A stretch of DNA of 64,000 bases from Dysidea avara (GCF_963678975.1 NC_089285.1:11704694-11768693), one strand, 5' to 3'. Shown: positions 31,708-43,413, counted from the stretch's first letter. Notes: generated from the letters alone by a model not told the origin. Translations and numbers: made by a program.

Positions 31708-32100
31708 GTATAGCTAGCTTTGAGTTCATGAATACAGCATTGCCCAAAATAGCTAAACATGTGTAAGTTGTGATAAAGTTTATATAAATTTTATGTGTAT
31801 TTTTAAGGTGAAAGCAAGCAAAGCAAAGAAGAGTGGCATCAGATGGCATCCCCTTTTCATAAGATTGTGTCTTAATATAATGTTAACATCTGGGAAAGCA
31901 AATGACATCATACGTGAATCTGGTTTTGTTCAATTGCCATCTAAGAGAACTTTGCGTGATTACACCCACTAGAACAAGATCAGGCCAGGTTTTGATGCTA
32001 CTGTAGTCAATCATCTGAGAAAGGAGGCCCAAGATGATACATTGGCAGATTGGCAGAAGTATGATTTATATTGTTACTAAAATGATTTTATGGTAATATT

Positions 32101-33894
32101 TAGAGCTGTACCGATGTGTGGTTTAAAGCATTCCCGATAACCAATGTGTGTGTGTTTTCAGAAAGCTGATATGTAATGGCCGATCCAATATTGAGAAAGT
32201 ATCAAAGATTTATTTCATTAATTATAAGTAACTCGACAATGTTGACAATACTGTTAAACATGTGAAATGTCATCACTTAAAACCAAGTAGTCAAGTACAA
32301 GTAAGTGATTAATACATAAAAGTCAGTTGTGTTTAAAGTTTGCTAAACCTGATAACAGTTACCAACAGTGGGAAAGTTGTACTTTATCAACAGCAAATCT
32401 TCCACAAACTCTGGCTTTAGACAACTTCGTTTGTCATCATAAATGGCACCTGCTCCTGAAAACAATTGTTCTGAGGGGACACTTGTGGGTGGAGCACTGA
32501 GATATTTCTGGCTAATTGAGAAAGTACAGGATAACGCACACTGTTAAGTTTCCACCACTTGTATGGATCTGCCTTCTTTAAATCAATCAATGGTTCAAAA
32601 AGATATTTATCAATTTCAGTAAGTGCACTTGTATCTACTGAAGCATTTGACTCTGTGAGTATGTCATTTAGACAACCCTATATCTTGCTTTCATTATCAG
32701 TAGCAGGTCTTTTTGGAGCTGGCTCTTGCACATCACTTTCACAAGTTTGGAATTTGTAAACATCTTCAAGTAGGTCCTTAGCACTTTCATGAGAATTTGT
32801 TGAACTAAAAAATTTGTCCTTATATCGAGGATCTAACATAGTGGATAATACCAGAAAATCTGTCTCTTCAATGTCATAAAACCTCTTCTGTAATGACTCT
32901 AGCATTGCAGACTTCATGGAATGTACACCTCTGTCTTCGCCAGATTGTTCAAGTGTCTTTCTTAACACCCTAACCATAGGGATAATGACAGATATACATG
33001 CCTTGTCTTCTGAAATGGTTCGGGTAATTTCTTCTACTGGTGATAAAATATCTATAACATTGTTGGCTATATCTAACTGGGTTAATGTAAGAACCATCTG
33101 ATCCATAAGCAGCAAGTGACATTTTTTGCTCAACTACAGATTGTAGCATGTAGAGGGAAGAGTTCCATCTTGTTGGCTCATTTTGTTTGAGATTTTGTTC
33201 TGGAATGTCAAGTTACTGCTGGATTTTCTTTAACTTATCATAAGCTACAGTAGACCTCCTGAAGTGTCCTACTATGCTTCTACAGACAGCCAATAAATCA
33301 GTCACAACACGTTGAGACAACACCCCATCATTTACAACCAATTGCAAACTATGTGTGAAACAGCCATAACTACACAAATTTGCATCTCTCATCGCTCTCC
33401 CCATGTTAGATGCATTGTCACGTGTTGAAGCTCTTCGTGTTGTCTCCACCACGACCAACAAGATATTTACACTTGTTGCACTCAGCTAACTTGGTGTCTT
33501 CCGCAACAGAGATAAATTTCCATACAGGTGAGTGCCATGCTGGTTGGAGCTTTCTCAAGGTTCTTTTACTATGTGAATGTGGAGTTACTGAAGCAGTTGA
33601 AGACGAAGCTGAAGTATTCATGAAAAGAGAATCGTTCGACTCGGGAGGTGATTCATCACACGATGGTGGCGACTGTGAATCATTTAGCAACAGTACCAGT
33701 GAAACTGGCGAGTTACACGGAGCTGAAGTCATAACTTTCTACAACGTGGCCATCAATCAATTAGTGCATATTAAATAGAGAAAAATCGGTAAGTACATCG
33801 GTTATTATTTTTGCCATACTGATTACCAATATGGCTATGTTTTCCCATATCAGCAACCGATATAATGGCCGATCCGATTATCGGTACAGCTCTA
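32101..33894 (-). mobile_element. Internally deleted hAT with perfect target duplication
   Basis: Ends TAGAGCTGTACCGATG and TATCGGTACAGCTCTA are inverted; GTAATATT flanks both sides (32093-32100, 33895-33902). It lies in an intron of the P-like gene, in the opposite orientation, and carries a decayed transposase. Confidence 0.96.
32400..33732 (-). pseudogene. hAT transposase, deleted and frameshifted
   Basis: Frame 33732-33418 has a Ser-rich start and the first half of a BED finger (SPVWKFISVAEDTKLAECNK). It jumps directly to RDNASNMGRAMRDANL and YGCFTHSLQLVVNDGVLSQR in 33461-33213, so the segment holding the second half of the finger and TDAW is deleted. 33133-32678 carries ILSPVEEITRTISEDKACIS and LSTMLDPRYKDKFFSS. 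Further pieces down to 32400 (KWWKLNSVRYPVLSQLAR, APPTSVPSEQLFSGAG) form the C-terminal dimerisation domain after one more shift. Confidence 0.9.
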
Positions 33895-34029
33895 GTAATA
33901 TTACGCTAATATAGGTATGTAGTCTTATCATATGATGAGATGAAAGACCGGGAGGATTTAGTGTTTGATAAGACAACTGGTCTAATCACTGGGTTTGTTG
34001 ACTATGGTAAACAGAGCTTGGATGAACGT

Positions 34030-34146
34030 TTCTCAGCATTGCAAGAAGAATGTACCTGGGCCCTCCGTTTCTCAGCATTGCAAGAAGAATGTACCTGGAC
34101 CCTCCATTTCTCAGCATTGCAAGAAGAATGTACCTGGACCCTCCCA
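34030..34146 (+). repeat. Three in-frame 39-base duplications in the P-like exon
   Basis: Units 34030-34068, 34069-34107 and 34108-34146 each encode FSALQEECTW plus three residues. Being multiples of three, they add two extra copies of a 13-residue segment without shifting the frame. The units differ at only a few bases, so the expansion is recent relative to the decay of the gene. Confidence 0.95.
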
Positions 34147-34265
34147 TTACGAAAGCGTACTGTAGCAACACACATGCTAACCATGATGGTTAGAGGAATT
34201 TTCTTTAAAATGACTTTCCCATTGTGTCATTTTGCAACCACAGGTATGATACAAGTCATGTATTA

Positions 34266-34411
34266 CAGTGGAATCTCTCTATTATGGATAATTTGGGACC
34301 CGGAATTTTTGGCCACTTTTTGCTATAATATAGAGGTCTTCCTCTTTCAGAGGTAAAAAATGTTTTCCATTTAGTCCTTAATTCAGGAGATTGTTAAGAG
34401 AGGTTCCACTG
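34266..34411. mobile_element. 146-base pogo-type MITE
   Basis: Ends CAGTGGAATCTCTCT and AGAGAGGTTCCACTG with TA on both sides (34264-34265, 34412-34413). It lies inside a P-like intron. A second copy is at 61807-61965. Confidence 0.9.
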
Positions 34412-34975
34412 TAATTCCTTCTAAATGTGGTATTCTAGCTGTGGAGGAGAGGAGGAGGAGGGCCATTAGGATGCTTCAGCTCGCAGATCTGCAGGTGATT
34501 TGTGTGGTAGCTGATGGGGCTACTCCAAACAGAAGATTCTTTAAGCACCACAAGATGGAACAATACACGAAATCGGGAGTAACATACTTTGCCCCAAATA
34601 TCTGCCGGACACCAGGAGACTATGTCTACTTCATTGCTGATGTGCCACATTTAATCAAGACCATTCGCAATGCATGGCACAATTCACAGCATAACAGGAG
34701 CCGACATTTAGTGGTGAGACAATCATAAGTGAAACTAGCATACCTTTTACTACTTTTAAGACAACGGAATTGAAATAATATGGGCACACCTTGTACAGCT
34801 AGTAGAGAAGGCAGCTACTAACACTTGCCTTTACATAGGAAGGAAACTGACTACAGAGCACATAGTTCTCACTTCCTATTCCAGGATGACAGTTCGTTTG
34901 GCTGTTCAAGTTAGTTGTATCAAATGTGTAATACAACTTATACTCAATGTTAGTAGGTCTTAAGCAGTAGTGTAG

Positions 34976-35112
34976 TGTGGTGGATACGCATGCGCATGGC
35001 TCACGTGGGATATAAAATTACTTGCTTAATGATTGTAGTAGTTGCTGTGATTATTGTAATCTGTATGATATTACAGTGCTCATGATTAAGAATCTTTAAT
35101 CACGATACTACA
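34976..35112 (+). repeat. Gypsy 5' LTR
   Basis: Starts TGTGGTGGATACGC, ends CACGATACTACA. It differs from the 3' LTR by a few substitutions and a 6-base GTTGCT unit, so the insertion is recent. Confidence 0.95.
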
Positions 35113-35115
35113 TTT

Positions 35116-35133
35116 CTGGCGACGAAGATGGCG
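35116..35133 (+). promoter_or_regulatory. Gypsy primer-binding site
   Basis: TGGCGACGAAGATGGCGG begins three bases after the 5' LTR, as expected for a site complementary to a tRNA 3' end. Confidence 0.7.
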
Positions 35134-36674
35134 GTAGCATTTGGCAAAGTCTCTGCGTTCAACCCGAGTCAAGATGAATGACCGTTGTATGTCGAGCGAC
35201 TGGGACATGTTTTCGTGGCAAATGGGATTACCGAAGAACCCAAGACGCGAGCTATTTTTCTTTCAGTCGTCGGTGCCAGCAACTACAAACTGTTGTCTAG
35301 CCTCGTGGCTCCAGATAAGCCCGGAGAAAAAGGGTACACTGAACTGGTCGAAAAACTTTCTGAACACTTTACTCCGGCTCCTTCAGAGATTGTCGAACGT
35401 TTCAAGTTTCACACAAGGTTTAGAAAACCTGGAAATCAATTACTTCTTACGTGTCTGAGCTACGTTCCATTGCGAAGCGTTGCAACTTTGCAGCTACCCT
35501 GGAGACCATGTTAAGAGACCGCATTGTCTGTGGGATCAATGACGCTGTTATTCAATGCCGTTTGTTGTCTGAGAAAGAATTGACTTTTAAGTCCGCGTTG
35601 GAAATAGCTCAAGGAATGGAGTCGGCTGCTCAGATTGTTAGAGAACTGACGACTCGTCCTGACTCCGTGCCTCCTGTACCTGTATATCACGTAACAGACT
35701 CTACTAGACTGACAAACGTTTGTTATCGTTGTGGACAGCATGGCCACTGCACTCCAACTTGCAAACACAAAGAAACTGTGTGTAAGAAATGTGGTAAGGT
35801 TGGACACTTGCAGAAAGTCTGTCGCAGTAAGAGGACTAAACCTACAGAGCATTCAGGTTCTTCCAAGAGCACAGAACAGTCCAATGCTAAAAGCAAAGGA
35901 GTTAACACTGTTGTCAAAGAAGGAACTGATGAGTATGCACCATTGAATGTTACCTCACCTGGAAAAGCCACGCCCTGGAATGTAATTGTTGACATGGAAG
36001 GTGTTTCTGTCTCAATGCAATTAGACACAGGAGCTTCATTGTCTCTCATGTCTGAGACCACATTCAGAGAACACTGGCCTCAAAGAGAACTTGCACCCTC
36101 TGAAGTCAGACTGTCTTCCTACTCTGGTGAGTCTATTCCTGTTTTGGGTTCTGTTGATGTCAAAGTTACATGCAAATGTCAATCATTTACTGTGCCACTA
36201 GTTATTGTCAAAGGGTCTGGCCTCACATTGCTAGGTCGTAATTGGCTGCAAATGCTCAAACTTGATTGGCAGAAAATATGTCTTGTACATGACGACTCGC
36301 TTCCTCTAGTTTTGCAGAAACACTCAAAAGTTTTTGAGGAAGGCTTAGGCACTCTTACAGGCTTTCAAGCCAAAATTGTGGTAGATCCTTCAGCTCAACC
36401 CAAATTCTGTAAGGCACGTACGGTCCCTTATTTTCTACGTGACAGAGTTGAGAAAGAGTTAAATTGTTTAGTGGATGAGGGAACATTAGAAACTTTCGAA
36501 GTGTCTGACTGGGCCTCTCCAATCGTTTCAGTTTTAAAGCCTGACAAAGTCAATGTTCGTATTTGTGGAGATTTTAAACAAACTGTCAATCCTGTCTCCA
36601 CCCTAGACAAATATCCAATACCTAAAGTAGAGGATTTGTTTGCCACACTAGCAAATATCCAATACCTAAAGTAG
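35128..36674 (+). pseudogene. Gypsy gag, zinc knuckles, protease and RT start
   Basis: A gag-type N-terminal region spans 35128-35500 across frames 35185-35514 and 35451-36674 (YVERLGHVFVANGITEEPKT, IFLSVVGASNYKLL); a shift lies near 35450-35480. Two zinc knuckles follow (CYRCGQHGHCTPTC and CKKCGKVGHLQKVC), then protease with LDTGASLSLMSE, and the RT start with DWASPIVSV and VRICGDFKQTVNP. The frame is cut at 36674 by a 44-base tandem duplication (36609-36652 and 36653-36696). Confidence 0.9.
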
Positions 36675-36679
36675 AGGAT

Positions 36680-37596
36680 TTGTTTGCCACACTAGCAGGT
36701 GGAAAATTTTTTAGTAAGATTGACCTTAGTCAAGCATACCAACAACTCCCATTAGCTGATGAATCTAAGCAGTATGTTGTCATTAATACACACAAAGGCC
36801 TCTTTCATTACACATGTCTGCCGTTTGGTGTTTTGTCAGCACCTGGAATCTTTCAGCGTGTGATGGAGAATGTATTGCAAGGTATAGCAAATGTTGTTGT
36901 ATATTTAGACGATATACTTCTTTCAAGTGCCAATAAATCTGATCATTTAAAGTTAATTGACCAAGTTTTAGATCGCCTTGAAAAGACTGGGCTAAGAGCT
37001 AGAAAAGAGAAATGTGAATTCTTTGCAGATTCTGTGGCATACCTAGGCCATAAAATTGAAAGTGAAGGCTTACATCCACTTCCTGATAAAGTTGAAGCTA
37101 TTCAAAATGCCCGAGCACCAACAAATGTTCAAGAATTGAGAGCTTACTTAGGACTGTTGACTTATTATAGTAGATTGCTGCCAAATCTGTCTACTGTGTT
37201 ATCACCCTTAAATCAGTTATTGCAAAAATCTGCCAAATGGAAATGGACTGCTACAGAAAACAAGCATTTGTGGCTTCCAAAGAATTGTTATTGTCATCCT
37301 GATTACTAGTTAACTTTGACCCAAGCATAAAGCTTACTCTTGCAGTGGACGCTTCTGCCTATGGGTAGGGGGCTGTTTTAGCACACAAATATCCTAACAG
37401 CTCCGAGAGACCAATTGGTTATGCATCTCGCTCACTAAGTAGTGGACCAATTGGTTATGCATCTCGCTCACTAAGTAGTGCAGAAAAGAACTACAGTCAA
37501 ATTGAAAAAGAAGGGCTTGCTTGTGTATTTGGTGTAAACAAATTCCGTTCATACTTACTGGGACACTCATTTGAACTGGTCACAGACCACAAACCT
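36680..37596 (+). pseudogene. Gypsy reverse transcriptase core and RNase H
   Basis: Frame 36680-37309: KIDLSQAYQQLPL (first Asp), CLPFGVLSAPGIFQ and VVYLDDILLSS (YLDD), then YLGHKIESEG and YLGLLTYYSRLLPN. A stop and a shift follow near 37280-37310. RNase H continues to 37596 with LAVDASAYG, an in-frame TAG, EKNYSQIEKEGLA and LVTDHKPLL. A 36-base in-frame duplication occupies 37409-37480. Confidence 0.9.
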
Positions 37597-39080
37597 TTGC
37601 TATCCTTGTTTCATCAACACAAGGCAACTTCTGCACAAGCTTCTGCTAGAATCAGACGTTGGTCACTAACTTTGTCTGCCTATGAGTACACTATTGTTTT
37701 CTGTGGTACCAATCAGCACAGTAATGCTGATGATTTGAGCCGATTGCCATTGTCTACAACCCCAACTGAAGTGCCTATGGCACTAGAACTTGTTTTACTG
37801 TTGGATCATTTGGCTAACTTGCAAGTGACTGTTAATGACATTCCTACTTGGACCAGACGTGATCCTGTATTAGCTCAAGTTCTTCAATTTGTCGAACAAG
37901 GTTGGCCCAATCATTGTGATTCAACATTATCTGCTTACTCATCTCGTAAAACAGAACTCTCAGTTTTAGATGGTTGTATTTCGTGGGGGTCTAGAGTGGT
38001 GGTACCTGAGAATGGCCGTCATGCAGTTTTACAAGAATTGCACAGTGCTCACCCAGGCATGACAAAAATGAAAGCACTTGCTAGAATGTATGTCTGGTGG
38101 CCAGGTTTAGAAACTGATATTGAAGAATCAGTACGTTCGTGTAATGAATGCCAGCTCAACCAATCCAACCCTCCTACAGCTCCACTTAATCCATGGAACT
38201 GGCCATCACGACCATGGGCAAGATTGCATATTGATTATGCCAGACCATTTGAAGGCCGCTATTTACTTATTCTTATTGATGCTCACTCAAAGTGGATTGA
38301 AGTTTTTCCGGCAGCATCTCCGTCTTCCAGTGTTACTATTGACTTACTTCGTTCAGTTTTTGCTCAGTTTGGACTGCCTGAAACAATAGTATCAGATAAC
38401 GGTAGTTGTTTTGTGAGTGAAGAATTTCAGCAATTTCTGAAATCCAATGGTGTTAAACAAGTAAACTCCGCACCGTATCACCCTTCTAGTAACGTACTAG
38501 CTGAAAGGGCTGTACAAACTGTGAAGAAAGGACTAAAAAAGACCACAGATGGCACAATTAAATCTAGAATTGCTAGAGTGTTGTTTGCTTACCGTAATAC
38601 ACCTCACTGACAACTGGCAACTCGCCAGCTAAACTTCTTTTAGGAAGACAACTCTGTACAAGGCTAGATTTGCTTAAGCCGAACACTGCTGCACAAATTG
38701 AAAGTAAGCAGCTGAACCAGAAGATCTCTCACGACAATTCAGTGCAACCAAAACAGTTTGCAAATGGTCGGTTAGTGTTAGTTCGTGTTTACAATCAACA
38801 ATGCAAGTGGACACGTGGCAAAATCCTTAGATCTACTGGTCCAGTGTCTTACATAGTAAAGCTATCTAATGGTCTCACTTGGCGTCGACATCAAGATCAA
38901 CTGAAAAGTTGTTCAGTACCAATAACAGTACAATCTACTGAATTACCTGAAACCGTTCCTCAGGACATGCTTTCTGCTCCTTCAACTTTTGTTTCATCAG
39001 AACTTCCAGACTCAGTGTCTTCTAATTCTGACTTTCAACCATCGGCTCAACTCGCCGTTATCCACAAAGAACACGTCAAC
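37597..39080 (+). pseudogene. Gypsy integrase and C-terminal region
   Basis: Frame 37597-38610 finishes RNase H (HSNADDLSRLP), then gives the integrase HHCC region (LHSAHPGMTKMKALARM, CNECQLNQ) and the core with Asp in HIDYARPF, Asp in IVSDNGSCF and Glu in VLAERAVQT: the DDE triad is complete. A shift near 38605 leads to frame 38670-39329, with GRLVLVRVYNQQCKWTRGKI and the GPVSYIVKL segment of the C-terminal domain. Homology fades by about 39080. Confidence 0.9.
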
Positions 39081-39213
39081 TTCCACGAAAGTATTCATCT
39101 TACCCATATACTAACACTTAATATTGCTCATTATTGTATTTTACTTTGTTTTGCTTCTTGTACTTCATTTTTTTTTCCTTCAGTTAAGTGTTGTATTGTT
39201 TTTAGGGGGGGGG

Positions 39214-39356
39214 TGCGGTGGATACGCATGCGCATGGCTCACGTGGGATATAAAATTACTTGCTTAATGATTGTAGTAGTTGCTGTTGCTGTGATTATTG
39301 TAATCTGTATGATATTACAGTGTTCATGATTAAGAATCTTTAATCACGATACTGCA
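39214..39356 (+). repeat. Gypsy 3' LTR
   Basis: Starts TGCGGTGGATACGC directly after a run of nine G (polypurine tract), ends CACGATACTGCA. It contains one more GCTGTT unit than the 5' LTR. Confidence 0.95.
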
Positions 39357-39659
39357 TGTAGCCAATGCGTTTGAGACACTACGCGATCTCAAGAAGATGC
39401 CGGTGGACACAACAGCAACAGAAAAATTCAGCAGGATGTTTGACAAATTTTTTGACATATTTAACGCACGGTCCTTGAAAGAAGAAACCTGATTTGAGAC
39501 CATTTAGATCAAACACAGACCCCAGATTAGAGGCACGTAAAAATGTTGCTTCAACTGAAATTAATTTGCTCATAATTATTGCTTAGTGGCTACAGACCAC
39601 TCTCTTGGAGTACCTAGACAAACAAATGTTCATTTGTGTGTGTCCTCAATGTAAACTGG

Positions 39660-40430
39660 CTTCAACCTTATACACACATCATCAGTAAGGGTGATATATT
39701 TAACTGTGCTGAATCTTCCAATGTTTCTTAGACACAAAAGGGAAAACATGACACTTAATAGGCATTATTCCTGGGCCACATGAACCAAACAAAAACACCA
39801 TAAACTCTTTTTGAAGCAATTAGTTGATGAATTTCTTTTGGGACTGGAGTATAATTTACAGTATGTACAGACTCTCGAATAAAACTGAAATTGTGAAGGC
39901 TGCTATTTTGTATGTTACAAGTGATACATCAGCCGGAAGGAAAGTATGTGGATTCTTAGGTCATGCTGCCACACTAGGATGCTCTAAACGTCTAAAAGAA
40001 TTCCTGATCCAGTGGGTTATATAGATTACTCTGGCTTTGACACTACTGAATGATCCAAACTAACAAATTAATGCCACAGAAATCGTATTCTTGAAAAAAA
40101 TTTTTATGCAGAACAAAAACCTAACTGAAGGAAGAAGAGACTAAATACAGTAGCTGGAATTTGTGCTTGATTGAACTTACATATGATGCACCCATGCATA
40201 TATCCTATACATAACCTATCTCTGAGTACAGGGAACTGTATGGATAAACCAAAATTATTTACAAAAGAACAACTTTGCAAGCACACAGGAATTTATTGAT
40301 TCAATGTCTGTCCTGTTAGACTTAGGACGAAATATTTTCAGGATTCAGTGGTTTTACAGCTAACCAGTTTAAATATTGGATAACAATTTATTCCATACCA
40401 TGCATTTTTGTTATAGCGACTGTAGCAGAT
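39660..40430 (+). pseudogene. CACTA (EnSpm) tnp2-type transposase relic
   Basis: Translated pieces match the Transposase_21 (tnp2) family in order: VLNLPMFLRHKRENM, IGIIPGPHEPNKNTINS, FLKQLVDEFLLG, DTSAGRKVCGFLGHAATLGC, DYSGFDTTE and finally SGFSGFTANQFKYWITIYS near 40345-40395. At least five frameshifts and several stops separate them. Longest open piece: 39824-40024. No TIR found; the left limit lies just after the P-like relic. Confidence 0.75.
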
Positions 40431-41930
40431 AAAACAATGGTTAAAAGTTCATTAATCATTCTATTCATTAAGGGATTTGATCTGTACAGTAGTTTTAGAT
40501 GTTGTTTAAACCATTTAAACTGGTACCCCCTGGTAGTAGCAGTGAGTAGGTGTATTTCCAGGCCAGGGACTATGGCCAGTACACTGTAGCAATAGGCTAC
40601 TGAGCTGTTCAGTTTCCAAACTAGCTATATACAAAATGAACAAAAAAAGCAGGAATTTTATAGTCAAGTTAATGCAGTGAGTCCACATGAACTCTGAATA
40701 CATACCACGGAATATAACTGGTGGTATAGCTGTATAGATGGCTACAGTTGTACTGTAGCCTTATTGACTTATTGTCCATTATGAACAATGCACCTCACTA
40801 TGACCTATATAATCTATATAATCTGATTTTGAATCAGTGTGGATTCATATACAGTATAGCGTGTCTTTAATTGTAAGGCGTCAGTTGGAGTTGCAAAAAA
40901 GCAAAAACAGCTGGTTAAAAAGCATGACCAGGTAAAATGAACACTTACTATATGCATTATGTTGCAGCATGCATGCAATACTGCTTACATAAACAGATTA
41001 TTTTGGCTATCCAAGAGTGTGTTTTTGTTTTTGTTTCTGCACGTAATTAATGATTTTACAATTAGAACAATAGTGAGCCACAAACAAAGAGCAAGTCATT
41101 GAAGCACCGTGCTACATCAGTGCATTTATATGCTATGGCAGTAACTCTTGATCATGCTAGTTATTAAACAGAGCTACAGCAAAAAGAAGCCAATCGTAAA
41201 GTCAAAGGTATACAATGTAGATCACCGTAAAATAATCATTAAAGTGACATCCACAGAGTAGAAAGAAGCATAACAACACCAGCGACAATCTTTTTGTTGA
41301 AGATCTGGTCAGCTCTTAAAATAAATGAATATTCATTCACCTTTTGTTAATACAACTTCCATCAACTGATGACATGGCTAAAAAGGTGTGTACATATTGA
41401 AAACCCATGAAGGTTGCAGTTTGGCATTTTGTTGATGCAGGTGACCAAAGGACAAGGTAAAGAGACAACAATAAAAGGTATAAGGTACAGTTACTTCTGT
41501 TTTGTAAATACAAATAAATGTTGCAAATACTTGTGCATAACTATGTTTATATATACTGTAGGATATTGAAGATGGCGATACGAATATGGATGTTGACATT
41601 TCTGATGAAGATTATGTCACAGAACTGGTAAGCATTATGGATGGTTATTGTCATCACTGGAAATCTCAACAACTTCTCTCTGTGTATCTTGTTTCTGTGT
41701 ATCTTTATCTTCACTAGGACAAAGGTAAGTCCTTGATGCATGCATTGTACGTACTGCGGTATGCCAAAAGGCATGTCTCAGGATGAAGCGACGTTGAACA
41801 GTGAAAAAATTAAGCCCATAGCCTTAGCCGTTATCAAGTTACGCTTGCCTGAAGGCATCAGGCAGGCAGGCAATTAGTCAGTAGAAAATTCCATTGAATA
41901 ATTTTTTTTAAATTTCGAGTTGATGTACAT
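40431..41930. other. Mostly non-coding; a few splice-flanked open segments
   Basis: Short segments have GT..AG-like flanks on the plus strand: 40878-40931 (Lys-rich), and 41557-41628 (acidic, DIEDGDTNMDVDISDEDY), the latter preceded by TACTGTAG and followed by GTAAGC. They might be exons of a small or decayed gene, but no homology supports this. A hairpin GCCTGAAGGCATCAGGC lies at about 41849-41865. Otherwise nothing is recognised. Confidence 0.35.
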
Positions 41931-41934
41931 ATAT

Positions 41935-42235
41935 ACCTCCATAAGTGGAGTATAATCGTACATATCTGAATCGTAATTATGATTGTGTGTCATGTGAATG
42001 TATGTTAACGTTATTTGTTTGTCAGTTATTTACAAATGTGTGCATGTGTGTGTGCAAATTGGCTTGAAAATGTTCCACTGAGTTTTGATTGACAATGTCT
42101 CCTGGCAAGGTATTCCAAAGTTTAATCAATGATGGCATATATGAATATTTGTATGCATCCACTCTTGTGTACGGCTGCATGAGGTGACCACATGTATAGT
42201 GACATGTCACTGGTACTACCAGATATACTCACCGA
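41935..42235 (-). pseudogene. LINE ORF2 C-terminal fragment and 3' UTR
   Basis: The reverse frame 42210-42022 reads RVDAYKYSYMPSLIKLWNTL, then PGDIVNQNSVEHFQANL: the RLWN.LP motif found at the very end of CR1/L2-type ORF2. Its 3' UTR extends left to about 41935 (ACTCCACTTATGGAGG on the minus strand). Confidence 0.75.
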
Positions 42236-42740
42236 TGCTTTTGTAAGAGCTACCGAACCTTTGACACTACTATAATTAATGAACGCCTTTTAATGTTGTT
42301 AGGGTGCACTCTGTGCAGTTAACCTCCAGCACTTTGTTATAATAGCCCCAGCAGTGTAGTTTATAATTACACCAAAAATTGCAACTATGACGGCTGCCAC
42401 AAGGAGTAATAATACATCTATCAATGTCATGTCCCACCCCCCACTCTGGGTAGGGTGGGGGAATACAGGGGTCTAGTGTCAAATTCCCCAGTACTGGTTT
42501 ATATACGCAATGAAAAAGGTACAAAAAGCACTTTGCACAAGCCCGCTCAATTGTAATCATCAAGTACAAATGTTCACGAGTCCATGTTGAAGCAGACAGT
42601 TTTGACTGAGATGCCATCAGACAAGATCCATTCATTGTACGGAAGGAAGGAAATTTATCGCTCTCAAAGATTTCTTAAGTTAAATTTTGAACCTGGAACT
42701 TTGTCATGTACTCCGTCTTAGGCCAAACTTAAGAATGATG
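42236..42740. other. Stretch without recognised genes
   Basis: A 119-codon minus frame (42276-42635) is Cys-rich but has no recognisable motif. Nothing else seen. Confidence 0.4.
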
Positions 42741-42744
42741 GTGT

Positions 42745-42985
42745 TTTCTCTGGGGGTAGAACATAGCTTTATAGAGTGTTGAGTGATATGGGATTTAAGT
42801 ACAAGACGATTAATGACAAGAGGTTAACATTGAAACTGTTTGTGCTTTAATGTCACTACACATATATGCAGGGTATGCTATGAGCAGCCCTGCATAGTCC
42901 ATCAGCATCATAAATATTAAAGACGAACGAAGTGCAACAGAACTGAAGGAAGACCAGTTGTGTATTTAGATGAAACTTGGGTAAT
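42745..42985 (+). pseudogene. IS630/Tc1-like DDE transposase fragment
   Basis: Plus-strand pieces read LYRVLSDMGFKYKTINDKR and then RTEGRPVVYLDETWVMKNF before a TAG at 42994. The GRPVVYLDETWV motif holds the first catalytic Asp of a transposase family common in marine invertebrates. The interval between the pieces is out of frame and the C-terminal half is missing. Confidence 0.65.
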
Positions 42986-43413
42986 GAAGAACTTCTAGAG
43001 CAATTCCTCATCCAAATCAGCAGTGATAGTGACGATGGCGATGGTGGTATTAATGAATCTTCCACTGTCCAAGTCTTCTTCTGGGCTTACTTCATCTGAT
43101 GTAAGATTGTTTGCTATTTGCAGCATTGGTGTTACAACTTGATTTTGTTCCCCAGGAGCCATCAGGGAGCTGGGATTAAATTCTGTGAATACATGAAAAT
43201 ACAGATGAAGTGTGAGTGCACTTTAATAAAAAAAAATATCACTGCTTTATTGTGCTAGAAGAAGTTGAACATACCATCCCTTATATATTTTATCAGTGCA
43301 GGAGTGTTTGGAAGTCGCTACATGTACTATCAGCCCAAATTCATACAAACAGTATTATTTCATTTGTTGAAACTTTTAAAATTAGAATTTTTTGGGAATG
43401 TAACTTCAAAAAA

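Larger units (their letters stand above)
34976..39356 (+). mobile_element. Near-complete Ty3/gypsy element with LTRs and TSD
   Basis: Direct LTRs of 137 and 143 bases, TG..CA ends, TGTAG target duplication on both sides (34971-34975, 39357-39361), primer-binding site starting TGGCGACGAAG, and a G9 polypurine tract before the 3' LTR. It lies in an exon of the P-like gene: removing it and one TGTAG restores the frame VLSSSVANAF. Pol is complete in domain order but damaged by two tandem duplications and several stops. Confidence 0.97.
30627..39575 (+). pseudogene. P-element/THAP9-like transposase gene, spliced, with four insertions
   Basis: Pieces in order: about 30740-31198 (ISVDGIEYSATVRHVNC, LSSDIQRVIDDH, FWEQQ), 31809-32053 (SGIRWHPLFIRLCL, LPSKRTLRDYTH), 33915-34243 (SYDEMKDREDLVFDKTTGLI, MVRGIFFKMTFP), 34439-34713 (CVVADGATPNRRFFKHH, ADVPHLIKTIRN), 34761-34909 (WAHLVQLVEKAA, LTTEHIVLTSYSRM), and 34957-34975 continuing at 39362-39575 (FSRMFDKFFDIFNARSL). 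Most junctions have GT..AG in matching phase. Stops (after DYTH) and frameshifts (31150-31190, near 39490) show it is dead. The THAP finger was not found. Elements sit in introns at 31218, 32101 and 34266, and a gypsy element sits in an exon. Confidence 0.85.

Noticed and set aside
35511-36061. Minus-strand frames of 113 and 112 codons
   Set aside because: Antisense to the gypsy zinc-knuckle and protease region.
42276-42635. 119-codon Cys-rich minus frame
   Set aside because: No zinc-finger spacing and no homology recognised; left as uncharacterised stretch.
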